A stretch of DNA of 64,000 nucleotides, taken from positions 73,208,001 to 73,272,000 of the forward strand of contig NC_091262.1 of the NCBI RefSeq assembly GCF_042477335.2, written 5' to 3'. This stretch comes from Ovis canadensis (taxonomy: Eukaryota > Chordata > Mammalia > Artiodactyla > Bovidae). The position numbers and the translations under genes are program-made. A model generated the notes under the pieces. It was not told the DNA's origin, searched no databases, and was given only the letters and a program-made list of their open reading frames with translations. Positions 41,929 through 53,084 of this stretch are shown here, piece by piece (positions within the stretch are counted from its first letter, which is position 1; every line of letters starts with the position of its first letter).

Positions 41929-42051
41929 CTGCTGCTGCTGCTAGGTCCCTTCAGTTGTGTCCGACTCTGTGCGACCCCATAGATGGCAGCCCACTAGGCT
42001 CCTCTGTCCCTGGGATTCTCCAGGCAAGAACACTGAAGTGGGTGTTCTCCA
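41929..42051 (-). mobile_element. Bov-A monomer SINE
   Basis: Only one Bov-A unit with its (GCT)n tail, 123 bp. A perfect 13-bp target duplication, ctaacaccttctg, flanks it at 41916-41928 and 42052-42064, so it inserted as a half-length (5'-truncated or monomeric) unit. Confidence 0.93.
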
Positions 42052-42430
42052 CTAACACCTTCTGAAGTGATAGTAAAGGAATACCAATGGTGTAAACTCT
42101 CAAAAAACAAGAGAATTGAGTGGGGAGAGGTAGTCTCCAGAAGACAAGAATTGACCAAAAATTACTGAATGGAGAATATTAACTGACTGTGCAGAGCAGT
42201 ATCAGATTTACCACTGGGGAGCAGCGGTGAGAGTGAGAGCAATTTCAAAAATCTACTTCAGGAACCAGATCCCCAAAGCCCAGGAGTTGGAGGCTGCAGG
42301 TACTTCAGAAGGCAGGGAGCCAGGTATGCCTTGAAATAAGAAGATTCATCCAGAAACCCTGTGTAGAGCAGTCAGAACCCCATTTTCCCTTCCCATCAAG
42401 CTCTACCACGTGGTACCCACTCTACATGCT
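42052..42430. other. Unique sequence between two Bov-A SINEs
   Basis: No repeat recognised apart from the target duplications at either end. Confidence 0.45.
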
Positions 42431-42688
42431 GCTGCTGCTGCTAAGTCGCTTCAGTTGTGTCTGACTCTGCAACCCCATAGATGGCAGCCCACCAGGCTCC
42501 CCCGTCCCTGGGATTCCCCAGGCAAGAACACTGGAGTGGGTTGCCATTTCCTTCTTCAACGCGTGAAAGTGAAGTCGCTCAGTCACGTCTGACTCTTCAT
42601 GACCCTATGGACTGCAGCCTACTAGGCACCTCCGTCCATGGGATTTTCCAGGCAAGAGTACTGGAGTGGGGTGCCATTGCCTTCTCCG
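42431..42688 (-). mobile_element. Bov-A2 dimeric SINE
   Basis: Minus dimer with a perfect 12-bp target duplication, actctacatgct, at 42419-42430 and 42689-42700. Confidence 0.95.
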
Positions 42689-43411
42689 ACTCTACATGCT
42701 AGCAGGGCGCAAAGTAATCTCTGAAGAAATTGAACCAGGGAGGGTCAAAACCCAAGGACACCAGGTAGAGCTCAAGGTAGGGTGGGCGCCATATTGAAAA
42801 CAAGGAAGTAAGTGAGAGCGGTGTCCTAGAGGGTGGGACCACTGACCTTTGCCCTTCTAGGCTACAAGGATGCAGATGGCATCTTCCACAAGAATGAGCC
42901 CGGGGCAGGCCTCTCTGGGAGAACTGACTAATATGAGAAAAAAATAACTATAGCTACTCATGCTTGGGGTCTCTCCATGAGACAGTTATAACTCTGAAAA
43001 GAGGCCCATCAGCCAACATGGCCCACCCTGCACCCAAAGCTTCCAACCAGCTTTTAAGTTCTTTGTTCTTCAACATGAATAGACAGACAAGAATTACTGG
43101 ACCTTCTAGAAAAGCACTAAAACCAGAGAACAGAATAAAGGAACATGTAGGAGGCAGAGACTTCAAAAACACTAATTAATATCTTCAGAGAGATAAGAGA
43201 CAGCACCACATCCAAGAACACGATGCCATATATAGAGCTCTTAGAAACTAAAACCTACTTCAAATAAAAGTCCAGTAAAGAGTTGGAAAACAGAATTGAA
43301 GGAATCTTTTAGGAAGACAAAATGCTGGAAAATAGAAAAACCAGAGAAATGAGAGGATCAGTGCAGGAAGTCCAACAGCAAATTCTTAGGATTTCCAGAA
43401 AATGAGAGAAT

Positions 43412-43455
43412 TGAAAAAAAAAAAAAAAAGAGAGAGAGAGAAAAAAAAAAAAGAT
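43412..43455. repeat. A-run / (GA)n / A-run
   Basis: A16-type run, then agagagagagag, then A12-type run. Probably microsatellite expansion within the A-rich HAL1-like element. Confidence 0.9.
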
Positions 43456-43813
43456 CAAAAAATAGAATTCAGTTTGATGGAATGCAGTCAAATGAGTTTC
43501 CAGGTTGAAATGGTACACTGAAAACCTAGCTCAAGTTAGAAATAAAAGGAGCTCACCAAGGCACATCATCACAAAACTTCAGAAAATCAGGCAAAAAGGA
43601 ATCCTAAACACTTCTGGGAGATGGGAGGAGCAGGTGAGTCACAAAGAAAGAATCATAACTCACCAGGGCACTGAAATTGTCAAGAATTGAAAAGTAAAAG
43701 ATAATGGAACAATCCCTTTAACACTTCAAGGGAAATGATTTCCAATTAAAAATTATACGCCCAAGGTATCGATTGAGGCGAGGCTGTGTGAGGATAGACT
43801 AGAGAAAATCTTA

Positions 43814-43990
43814 CACGTGCTCATGCCCATGCTTAGCCGCTCAGTCCGACTCTTTGGAACCCCAGGGACTGTAGCCTGCCAGGATCCTCTGTCCATGGGA
43901 TCCTCCAAACAAGAATGCTGGCGTGGGTTGCCATGTCCTCCTCCAGGGGATCTTCTCAACCCAGGGATCAGACGCACATCTCATTCATCT
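43814..43990 (-). mobile_element. Bov-tA SINE, head truncated
   Basis: 'cacgtgctcatgcccatgct' to 'aacccagggatcagacgcac'. The last ~35 bp (tRNA-like head) are missing. It lies within the HAL1-like element. Confidence 0.85.
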
Positions 43991-44063
43991 TCTACTTTGA
44001 CATTTGTATGTGTCAAAAAATTTGCTTCCATGAACTATTTCTGAGCAAGCTGCTAGAGGATGC

Positions 44064-44357
44064 TGCTGCTACTGCTGCTGCTGCTGCTGCTAAGTTGCTT
44101 CAGTTGTGTCCGACTCTGTGCAACCCCATAGACGGCAGCCTATCAGGCTCCCCCATCCCTGAGATTCTCCAGGCCGGAAGACTGGAGTGGGTTACCATTT
44201 CCTTCTCCAATACGTGAAAGTGAAAAGTGAAAGTGAAAGTGAAGTCGCTCAGTCGTGTCCGACTCTTAGCGACCCCATGGACTGCAGCCAACCAGGCTCC
44301 TCCATCCATGGGATTTTCCAGGCAGGAGTACTGGAGTGAGGTGCCATTGCCTTCTCC
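44064..44357 (-). mobile_element. Bov-A2 dimeric SINE
   Basis: Minus dimer with extra gtgaaa units in the linker. Perfect 14-bp target duplication, ctgctagaggatgc, at 44050-44063 and 44358-44371, inside the HAL1-like element. Confidence 0.96.
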
Positions 44358-44400
44358 CTGCTAGAGGATGCCCTCCATTAAAATCAGGGAGTAAGTCCTC

Positions 44401-44992
44401 TGTCTTAACCTTCTCGGGCAGCTGTAACAAGATGCCTAATACTGAGTGGATTAACAAACAGGCGTTTATTTTCTCACCGCTCTGGAGGCTAGAAGTTTAA
44501 GATAAATGTGCCAGCAAGCTGGGTTTCTGAGGAGAGCCCTCCTCCCAACTTGCAGCTGGCTACCTTCATACTGTGGCCTCACAAGTCCTTTTCTCCATGT
44601 GTGCACGTAAAGAAAGATTTCTCTATTTCTGTTCTTACTTACTTCTTGTCAGATTAGGACCTCACTCTTATGACCTCATTAACCTTAATTACCTCCTTAA
44701 ATGATCTATCTCCAAATACAGTCAAGTTAGTGGGTATTGTTTCAACATGTGAATTGGGGGTATTAGTTGTTCAGTCATGTCCCCATGTAACCCCATGGAC
44801 CGCAACCCACCAGGCTTCTTTGTCCCTGGAATTCTCCAGGCAAGAAAACTGGAGTGGGTTGCCATTGCTTTCTCCAGGGGATTTTCCCAACCCAAGAATC
44901 GAACCCAGGTCTCCTGCATTGCAGGCAGATTCTTTACCATCTGAGCCACCAGGGAATTGAGGGTAAGGGGGAGCACAGTTCAGTCCACAGCA
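44401..44992 (-). mobile_element. MLT1 LTR, antisense, split by Bov-tA
   Basis: ERVL-MaLR long terminal repeat: 'gcagctgtaacaagatgcct' near 44419, 'gctctggaggctagaagttt' near 44480, 'cctcacaagtccttttctcc' near 44577, 'cttatgacctcattaacctt' near 44667, then after the SINE 'agttcagtccacagcaaca'. Old and diverged. LTR only, no viral genes. Confidence 0.85.
44762..44954 (-). mobile_element. Bov-tA SINE in MLT1
   Basis: Flanked by aattgggggt (44752-44761) and aattgagggt (44955-44964), a 10-bp target duplication with one mismatch. It splits the LTR. Confidence 0.93.
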
Positions 44993-45548
44993 ACATGGAA
45001 TCCTTGGAATTTAACACAGGGCTAAGGAAGTTTCCAGGATGACAGGGGGACCACAGATCTAGAGAAGAACCAGAGCAAGGGCAGAGGGTGGAAGTTTCCA
45101 GGAGTTAATAAGGAAGCTGACAAAGTATTCCACATGTTTGAATGTATCAAGAGAAAGTTCACACTTTCAGCTAAAAAAAAAAAAATTGGAATACACAGAA
45201 AGATACATTTTTAAAAAGTCAATAATAAGCTATTTGATAAGCAGTAATTGATATATGAAAGAAAATTAAACCACAATATACTGTATGGCTCAGCAGTAAA
45301 CAATATTTCTGTGTCCTAACATTGTAAATATTAAGTACTAATTTTTTTTAATTGTGGCATAAATACATCAAATCTAAGTGCATAATACTTTTCACATATG
45401 AAAGTATTAATGAAATTACCAAAATAGCAAGGTTTGCTCTACATAAACCATCACTCTTTCAATCCGAGGCAGCACCTACCTTACTCCAAGCTCCCTATAC
45501 CCTGCACTCTCCTCTCTTCCAGCCCTAGAAATACCGCATTTTTGTTGC
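44993..45548. other. AT-rich unique sequence
   Basis: No family recognised. A-runs at 45173-45184 and T-runs near 45343. Confidence 0.4.
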
Positions 45549-45965
45549 TATTTGGTTGCTAAGTCATGTCCAACTCTTTGTGACCCCATGGACTGCGGCA
45601 CACCAGGCTTCTCTGTCCTTCACTATTTCCCAGAGTTTGCTCAGATTCATGTCCATTAAGTCAATGAGGCCATTCAACCATCTCATCCTCTGTCAAGCGA
45701 TTCTCCTTTTGCCCTCAATCTTTCCCAGCATCAGTGTCTTTTCCAATGAGTCAGCTCTTCGAATCGAGTAGCCAAAGTATTGGAGCTTTAGCACCAGTCC
45801 TTCTAATGAATATTCAGGGTTGATCTCCTTTAGGACTGACTGGTTTGATCTCCTTGCCATCTAAAGGATCCTCAAGGGTCTTCTCCGCAGTTCTAACTCA
45901 TCAGTTCTTCAGCACTCAGCCTTCTTTATTGTGTAGTGCTCACATCCATACGTGCATAGTTACTG
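45549..45965 (-). mobile_element. BovB-related fragment, diverged
   Basis: Antisense BovB 3' region ('ttcaaccatctcatcctctg', 'tttcccagcatcagtgtctt' and 'gttcttcagcactcagcctt'), but it lacks the ttcag terminal repeats and begins with a SINE-like 'tttggttgctaagtcatgtc'. More diverged than the other BovB copies. Confidence 0.85.
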
Positions 45966-46139
45966 TCTTTTTACATGTCAGTTTCCCCATGACTGTCCTT
46001 CTGGAGAGCGCATATAGTGAAGGGGACAAAGAAAAACACAGCAAATGAGAGCACTGCAGCTTATTAGAAGTGATCAAAGCTATGAGAAAAAGAATGGCTA
46101 AAACAGGGTAAAGGAGGCTGGTGTGTTGGGGGGCAGTCA

Positions 46140-46341
46140 GTGCTTCTTCAGTGGCTTAGACAGTAGAGAATGTGCCTGTCAATGCAGAAGACTGGGATTC
46201 GATCCCTGGGTCAGGAAGATCCCCTGGAGAAGGGGATGGCTATCGACTCCCGTATTCTTGCCTGGAGGATCCCTTGGACAGAGGAGCCTGGCCAGCTACA
46301 GTCCATGAGGCTGCAGAGTCTGACACGACTGAGCAACTAAC
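46140..46341 (+). mobile_element. Bov-tA SINE
   Basis: From 'tgcttcttcagtggcttaga' to 'gactgagcaactaacacttc'. The head is diverged and the body typical. Confidence 0.9.
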
Positions 46342-46374
46342 ACTTCAGTTCTTTCTTCAAGGGAAGCTGGGAGA

Positions 46375-46590
46375 GCTGGAAGAGGGATCATTCTGAGTTA
46401 TTAAATTGGAAATGGGCAGCCCCTGGAGGTTTTGGAGCAGAGGAAGGACCTGATGTGATTCATGATTCTAGAGCAGAGGCACCAATTACCGCAGTCCAGA
46501 TGACAGAAGGTGGGGACTTGGTTGAAATGGGCAGAAAGGATTGGCTTCTGAATATATTTCGAAAGAATAAGTGAGTGAAACCAGCCCATG
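46375..46590 (+). repeat. Ancient L2-like interspersed repeat
   Basis: 'tttggagcagaggaaggacc' near 46432, 'ttaccgcagtccagatgaca' near 46486 and 'gaatatatttcgaaagaat' near 46549 appear in the order of a mammalian-wide family. It is cut by a CHR-type SINE at 46598. Confidence 0.5.
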
Positions 46591-46597
46591 TGAGATT

Positions 46598-46795
46598 CTT
46601 TTTTGTCTTTTTTGTGGCTGCTCTGGTTCTTTGCAGTGCGTGGGCTTCTCTTGTCGCAGGACATGGGCTCTAGAGCAGACCACCTTTAGGCGCCTCCCAG
46701 CACATGGGATCCTAGTCCCCCAACCAGGGATAAGACCCGTCTCCCCTGAACTGGAAGGCAGATTCTTAACCACTGGACTACCGGGGAAGTCCCCA
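46598..46795 (-). mobile_element. CHR-2-type SINE, antisense
   Basis: 'tttttgtggctgctctggtt' region at the left, 'cccaaccagggataagaccc' and the reversed head 'ccactggactaccggggaag' at the right. Confidence 0.87.
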
Positions 46796-47110
46796 CATGA
46801 GATTCTATTTGACACCAGGTTTTCTTAGGCAGCCTGGAGAGTGAGACCCTGGTTTGGGGAGAACTGTCTCCTGTGACACCCACTTTCCATCTTCTGAGAG
46901 CCTCACAGTGTGAAAGTCTCTCCAGTCCACTTGGTCTGTCCAGGACTGGACCCCCAGGGGAGGGAACCTGGAATCCAGGCCTCCCAACCTCTGCTCCCAC
47001 CTCTCACCCACACCTCCTGAGGCTGCTGTTGGCCTCCCGGGCCCTTCCAGAACCCAGTCAGGGGAGGAGGATCAGAGGGCAGGACCTTGGGCCTGACATT
47101 TGAGTGACAT
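46796..47110. other. Unique GC-rich sequence
   Basis: No gene or repeat recognised. Confidence 0.4.
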
Positions 47111-47334
47111 CAGGCTTCCCAGGTGGCGCTAGTGGTAAAGACCCTGCCTGCCAGTGCAGGAGACATAAGAGATGCAGGTTCGATATTTGGGTCGGGAAGA
47201 TCCCCTGGAGGAGGAAATGGCCACTCACTCCAGTATTCTTGTCTGGGGAATCCCATGGACAGAGGAGCCTGACGGGCTACAGTCCATGGGGTCACAAAGA
47301 GTTGGATACAACTGAAGCGACTTAGCACGTGCAC
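47111..47334 (+). mobile_element. Bov-tA SINE (tA3-like tail)
   Basis: 'ggcttcccaggtggcgctag' head and a tail ending 'actgaagcgacttagcacgt', the variant tail. Full length. Confidence 0.93.
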
Positions 47335-47374
47335 AGAGAGGTTCTGTGGAACAAACGAGAAAAGAGAGAGGAAG

Positions 47375-47600
47375 TGCCATTTACAGAGAGACCCAGCTCT
47401 GTGATGAGCTGGGCGCCTGACACTGAACACCTTGCCTCCACTATCTCCACGAACTTGAGCAACCACTTCATGTTCCAGATCAAAAACCCAGGCTAATGCA
47501 GATGAAACAACCTGCCTAAAGTCACTCCCTAGCAGAAAGTGCTAGGGCGGGACTCCAGCTTTGTGCTGATTCCAAGTTTCCTGTGCTCTCCACGGGAGCT
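47375..47600 (-). mobile_element. MIR SINE, antisense
   Basis: 'atgagctgggcgcctgacac' near 47404, 'agatgaaacaacctgcctaa' near 47500 and 'gggcgggactccagctttgt' near 47545. Diverged. Confidence 0.55.
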
Positions 47601-48164
47601 GCGGGTAGGTCTGCTTTTGGATGAAGCCCTCCAGGGTTCAACCACCACCTGCCGAATTGAAGGCCAGGACTCTAACCCCAAAACACGACCTCAGCCTTTG
47701 TGATTGAGAGAAATCCAAATGGTGGACAGGAACTTCCGTTGATTCCTCCAAGTGACCTGTCACTCAGATCTGCTGATGCCTTAAGGATGTTATCTTCCTG
47801 AGGCTTCAATTCTGGGGCTCTGAGGAGCAAAGGAAGCTATCAGAGCCCCTTCAGAGGGAGGGCTGCTCATCCTGCCAGCTCTAGCTTCCCTGCATACCCC
47901 CTTTGCTGTCAGATACCCCGATGTTTCACAGCCCCCGCCCCCTGCAGCAGCATGCAGGCAAGTGCACATTTATACAAACTCCGCCTACAGTTTCTGCAAA
48001 GGCAGTCATATGGGCAGCAGCTGGGACTCCCAAGTTCCTTTCTATCGGATCTGAAAAGGAGCAAGAATCACCTATGTCCTGCTTTCCCCAGTGGCCTTGG
48101 GGTAATGGAGGGGGAACAGCAAATCCAAGTTGAAGTTTGCTTTTCAAGATAAAACACGGAAGCT
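47601..48164. other. Unique sequence
   Basis: No repeat or gene recognised. Overlapping frames (47903-48369) on both strands are not called. Confidence 0.4.
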
Positions 48165-48345
48165 TTAGAGCCGGATGGGCCAGAAGTTGAGCCACAGGCC
48201 TTCCACTTCCATCTGTGGGACAGGTGGCAATTTGTTTAAGTATTAGGAACTTCAGTTCTCTAGTCTGTGAAAAGGGGAGACATGGGATCTGTTGCAAAGA
48301 TCTGAAGTGTGTGAAATCATCAGCACAGGGCCTGGCACATGGATG
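48165..48345 (+). mobile_element. MIR SINE
   Basis: 'ggaacttcagttctctagtc' near 48246, 'tgtgaaaaggggagacatgg' near 48266 and 'catcagcacagggcctggca' near 48318. Confidence 0.68.
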
Positions 48346-48535
48346 CATGCCGCTAGGGCTGGGTATCAAAATCTCAGTGAGGAGGGCAGGAGTCTGTCTT
48401 CTAAGTTATTGCCACTTGAGACCAGAACTTGGTACATGTTGGCAGTGGGAAAATACATTTTAATAACATTTTGTATTTTATTTTATGTTATTTTATTTCA
48501 TCTTACTTTTTATTTTATCCTCCCTCTTGTTCTTG
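48346..48535. other. Unique, AT-rich at right
   Basis: A repeated ttatttta-type AT-rich run occurs near 48473-48520. Nothing else seen. Confidence 0.45.
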
Positions 48536-48743
48536 CTGTTGTTCAGTTGCTAAGTCATGTCTGACTCTTGTGATCCCATGGACTTTAGCCCACCAGGCTC
48601 CTCTGTCCAAGGGATTTCCCAGGCAAGAATACTGTAATGGGTTGCCATTTCTTCCTCTAAGGGATATTCCCAACCCAGAGATTGATCTCATGTCTCCTGC
48701 GTTGGCAGGCAGGTTATTTACCACTGAGCCACCAGAGAAGCCC
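48536..48743 (-). mobile_element. Bov-tA SINE
   Basis: 'gctgttgttcagttgctaag' to 'gagccaccagagaagccc'. Confidence 0.92.
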
Positions 48744-48749
48744 TATCTT

Positions 48750-48875
48750 TCCCGATAACCTAAGAACTAGGCATCATTATGTTTATTCAATGGCACAGAG
48801 GAGTTTAAGGTCGCACTACAAGGAGATGGCAGGGGTGGAGATTCAAGCCCAAAGCACAGTGCTTCCTCCCTGTAA
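48750..48875 (-). mobile_element. MIR fragment, antisense
   Basis: 'aatggcacagaggagtttaa' near 48789 and 'tggagattcaagcccaaagc' near 48836. Confidence 0.6.
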
Positions 48876-49099
48876 GATCTGCCTGTTTGCTGAGTGAAGA
48901 CTCTATGCAGGGCCTGTGATAAGCATAATGATGAAGAGACAGAGAAGGCAAGGGGAGGGTAGCCAAACTCCTTAAGCAGTTAACACGTGCTAAGCCTTTC
49001 ACCATACGTCTTGTAGTCAGTGCTGCTGGCCACCTGCTTCAGCAGTTACCCCAGGAAGGAGCAGGACTTGGGCCACAGTGCCCTAAACTCCTCTGCTCT

Positions 49100-49275
49100 T
49101 CAGCTGCATGACCTGGGTGATCTGTTTCACCCTTTTGGATATCAGTTTTCTGACTTGGAATATGGGCTAACAATTGTACCAACCTCCCGAGTTTGGGAAG
49201 AATATGTGAGATGATGCACAGAAAGTACTAGAAGAATGCCTGACATGTAGTCATTGTTCAATACATCTAAGCTAA
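49100..49275 (+). mobile_element. MIR SINE
   Basis: 'tgcatgacctgggtgatctg' near 49104, 'tatcagttttctgacttgga' near 49140 and 'agtcattgttcaatacatc' near 49250. Confidence 0.65.
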
Positions 49276-49336
49276 CATTGTCTCTGCTTGACAGTTCACT
49301 CTCCCAAGGTTACCCAGCTCATCGGTGGTAACTTTT

Positions 49337-49536
49337 GTTTATTTATTATATGTATTATTATTATAGTTATATTAATTATAATATTATCTTAATAACTTTT
49401 GTTATTGTTTAAAAAATATAAATAATAAGCCTCAGCAACCATTACTGAGCACATTATAGACCAGGAACTGTAATAGGCCGGGATGTGAGAGGTGAAGAGA
49501 AACAATTTTCCAAAGGCAGTCACGTGCCTCTTCAAC
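49337..49536. repeat. AT-rich low-complexity tract, then antisense MIR trace
   Basis: 49337-49425 is nearly pure A/T with irregular TTA/TAT units. 49430-49530 has a weak antisense MIR ('cattactgagcacattatag'). Confidence 0.6.
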
Positions 49537-49925
49537 TACTATGGACTGAAGTGTGCCCCCAAAATGCATATGTTGAAGCCATGAGCCGCACTGCGTCTAT
49601 ATTTGGAAGTGAGGTTTAAGGGGTCATAAGCGCAGGGCTCTAATCCAACAGTACTGGCGGCCTTACAAGAAAGAGACCTTTCTTTCCTCCTTCTCCCCAC
49701 GTCTCTCTCCCCCATCCCCAGCTCTCCCACTTGGGCACAAGAGGTCATGTGGACACCGAGGGAGAAAGCAGCCATCTAAGACCAGGATGAGGGCTCTTAC
49801 CAGAAACCAAACTTGTTGGCATCTTGACTGTGAACTTCTAGCCTCCAGAACCATGAGAAAACACAATTCTACTCTTTAAAATGACCAGAATGTGATATTT
49901 CATTATGGCAGCCTGAACTGAGACA
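49537..49925 (+). mobile_element. MLT1 LTR, near full length
   Basis: Starts 'tactatggactgaagtgtgc' and ends 'gcctgaactgagaca'. Internal landmarks 'aaaatgcatatgttgaagcc', 'ggccttacaagaaagagacc', 'tcttgactgtgaacttctag' and 'ctccagaaccatgagaaaac' are all in order. About 389 bp, a solitary ERVL-MaLR LTR. Confidence 0.88.
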
Positions 49926-50981
49926 CACCAAAAAATCAGGTGTTTTGTTGGGGATACTAGATGAACAATAAGAATTTATACCCCTCAAAACCATGCAATG
50001 CCGAGAAGCAAGCAAAAAGATGAGCGCTTGTGCGGAAATATGGCCAAGACAAGATGTTAAATAAAAAGGCAAGTCATAGAACAACTCATAAAGGGTGGTC
50101 ACTATGAAAAACCAACAAAATACACACAAACTCAGACAAATATAAAGCGGTGCTATGTATTTCTGTGGGAAGTTAATATTTAAGTATGTAATATACAGAA
50201 AAAGTATGTAATATACAGAAGAAGGTCAAGAAAACTAGACTCATCAGACTCGTTTCCTTGACTACTTCCAAGGAGACTAGCATGGGGAGGGTCAAGAAGG
50301 ACTCTAGTTTTATCTGCAACTTTTAACTTTTTACCCTGAAAATGCAGTCATGCATTGTGTTCCTTGCAGACTAAAGAAAGTAATAAAATTTGTAAAAAGA
50401 ACAAGAAAGAAGAAAGAATGCCTGCTCTGAGGTGATCTATGCCTCCATCACACACATAAAAGCTGCTAGCCTAATCGTCTAATGCCTTTTCATCCCACAC
50501 CCCATTACAGCTCTTAAATGGAAGACTTTTTGAAAAAGGAAAGATGGCAAAGAGGATGAGAAGGTGGTGAAATCCATTTGATTGTTTGCAGAGAGGAGAG
50601 AAGGGTGCAGCGAACAAGAGGAGAGATAAAGAAGAGAGGAAATTGGATCAAAGGCTATAACGCAAGAAGCATTAATATCTGACGCACGTGCTCTCCTTGA
50701 CTTTTCACAGCAGTCCTGCTGAGCGTTAACCCGTCCTGCAGAAACCCAGCCCCCACCCCAGCTCCCTGGCACTGCCCTCTTTCTGAAAAGCAGATCCTAC
50801 AGTAACTCATCCCTACCAACAAGATGCAGACTATGCTCCCTAGCTGGTGCTCCACCATCGGAGTCACCTGGCACTCCCTTCCCTGAGGTTGCTACCCACA
50901 GGAGGCAGTGGTAGCCCTCGGCCTCCACACCTTATGTTCCTCAGTGTTTTCTGTGTCTCTAGAAGGCCAACCTTCTGCTGT
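49926..50981. other. Unique sequence
   Basis: No family recognised. Contains the 20-bp tandem duplication at 50182-50220 (separate entry). Several A-rich stretches. No gene. Confidence 0.42.
50182..50220. repeat. 19-bp tandem duplication
   Basis: aagtatgtaatatacagaa occurs at 50182-50200 and again at 50202-50220 with one extra A between. Confidence 0.9.
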
Positions 50982-51140
50982 GCGCATGCGTGCAAAGTTG
51001 CTTCAGTCATGTCCTACTAGAGCCCGTCACGTTCCTCTGTCCATGGGATTCTCCAGGCAAGAATACTAGAGTGGGTTGCCATGCCCTCCTCCGGGGGATC
51101 TTCCCAACCTAAGGATCAAACCCATGTCTCTTGGCATGAC
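50982..51140 (-). mobile_element. Bov-tA SINE, head truncated
   Basis: 'tgcgcatgcgtgcaaagttg' to 'atcaaacccatgtctcttgg'. It also lacks ~20 bp of the body after 'catgtcctac' and the tRNA-like head. Confidence 0.85.
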
Positions 51141-51499
51141 CCAACACCAAAGCCAGGCTGACACCCTTGGGCAGGGCCAAGCTCAGTGACCCAAATAAGC
51201 CATCTCCTGTGGGGTCTGTGACAGAACTTCTTGGAAGTACATGGGTCACAGTACAAAGACTGGGGTACCAAAAAAGATCATCTCTTCAAAGGGTATTAAA
51301 GCAAAAGTTTTCCTTTTAAAATGAATTTGGAAAACCCAGACCCCATGGCTCATAGCCTCCTTCACACCCGAAGTGGATAGGAATTTTCTGTTTAATGACA
51401 GAGAGGAATGGTGAGTACAAGATGGAGCAAAGGGATATTTTTAGGGATGTTGCTGTTTGTTTCGTATTAGTTTCTTAAGCTGAAAATAATGGTTGCCTG
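51141..51499. other. Unique sequence
   Basis: Nothing recognised. Confidence 0.4.
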
Positions 51500-51712
51500 T
51501 GGGCTTCCCTAGGGGCACAGACAGTAAAGAATCTGCCTGCAATGCAGGAGACCTGGGTTTGATACCTGGGTTGGGAAGATCCCCTGGAGGAGAAAATGAC
51601 ACCCACTCTAGTATTCTTGCTTGGAGAAACCCATGAACAGAGGAGCCTGATGGGCTACAGTCCACGGGGTCACAAAGAGTTGGACACAACTGAAGCAGTT
51701 TAGCACACATGT
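51500..51712 (+). mobile_element. Bov-tA SINE
   Basis: 'tgggcttccctaggggcaca' head, 'gggaagatcccctggaggag' body and 'actgaagcagtttagcacac' tail. Confidence 0.93.
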
Positions 51713-52734
51713 GGTAGAAGAAAGGGTATTCACTAGAATCAAATCTCCTTTCCACTCCAGAGGTAACTGCTATTACCATGTCTTGTGTCTTCTCAGACAC
51801 ACACACACGCACATGCACACATGCACACATCTGCTTTTTCATGCAAATGAAAGTAGCTTTTCTTAGTAGACAAATACCTCTTGGATTTTATTTTTTGATT
51901 GACAATAGGTAAAGAAAATATGGATGAGGAGGTTTCCCACCCCTAAGTCACCTCAAGAACTAGACAGACCTCAGTCTAAGATGTATTATCTGATATTGCT
52001 GGAAATGCAATATGAAGGTAGTTTGTGAAGGGGTGGCTATCAGCCTACAGAGGCACCCCCAGCAAAGTGGGACAAGCATGTGGCAGGAGGACCCTTGGTG
52101 AACAGTTATGAACACAAGGCCTGACAGGTATTAGTTCTGTCACAAGCTAGTCATAAAATTCTGGAAGGAGGAGTGATTGCCTCTGAATAGAAACACCCAG
52201 AAGATGGCTGTGACCTGTGACCCCCCCAAGCTGCAGGTCCTTTTCCTCCAATTCCCACAAGTGTGGAATCGCCCTTTCACGGCACGTGGCCTGAGCTGGC
52301 GTGGAAGGTGCCCTGAAATGTTTCGGATTTGAAAAAGTATCACATTTCACTGTAGTACCATCTAGGGCAGTGTCCCCTAACCAAATGCACTACTGTTTCC
52401 ATAGAAAATAGTTTCAGTAATTTTTGGTTACTAAAGCTTTTTGAATTCACAAATACATAAAAGGGATTGTGGACCTTAATAAAAGACCTGATTCAAAGAG
52501 AAAAATATTAAGTCTAAAAAAAAAAAAAAGGAGTGGGAGTCAAGAAGCAATTTGCCAGAAATGAAATTAATATATACACTGCTAAATCCAAACAAACATT
52601 GTATAGAATTTTAAAAAGTCATGGTGTGTGGGGAATTTTAAACACAAAAATGAACTAAAATACTTCACAAATGTTAGAGGATAATTGGGAAATAGGAGAT
52701 GAAAGTTAAAACACTCTAAAATCATTGTATTAAA
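51713..52734. other. Unique sequence with CA-run and poly(A)
   Basis: An acacacacacac-type run lies at 51798-51828. A poly(A) (52516-52529) follows 'gggattgtggacc' text and may be the end of an unassigned retroposed sequence. No gene recognised. Confidence 0.42.
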
Positions 52735-53075
52735 CAGAAACTGACTCATAAACACTGAGAACAAACTTATGGTTACCAAAGGGGAAGGAGGGAAGGGATA
52801 AATTAGGAGTTTGGATTAGCAGGTACAAACCACTATCCATAAAATATATAAACAAGAAGGTTCTACTACACAGTACAGGAAACTAGATTCAATATCTTAT
52901 TATAAACCATAGTGGAAAAAATCTGAATTATTTATATTTATATATATATAACTAAATATATATATTGAGTTATGTACAGATTCAGTTACAAATAAAACTG
53001 AGTCACTTTGCTATACACCAGAAACTAACATAACGCTGTAACTCAACTATACTTCTGTAAAATAAATTAAATCAT
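52735..53075 (+). mobile_element. L1 3' end (artiodactyl type)
   Basis: 'aacttatggttaccaaaggg' near 52765, 'cacagtacaggaaactagat' near 52869, a TA microsatellite at 52935-52970 and 'gagtcactttgctatacacc' near 53000. Confidence 0.83.
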
Positions 53076-53084
53076 TGTATTGTC

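Larger units (their letters stand above)
42960..44398 (+). mobile_element. HAL1/L1-like element split by two SINEs
   Basis: Adenine-rich sense-strand sequence with landmarks of the HAL1-type L1 relatives: 'ggaaatgatttccaattaaa' near 43731, 'atacgcccaaggtatcgatt' near 43756, then after the first SINE 'tgtcaaaaaatttgcttcc' near 44012 and 'gctgctagaggatg', and after the second SINE 'ccctccattaaaatcaggga'. The left edge is uncertain. No intact ORF. Confidence 0.6.
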
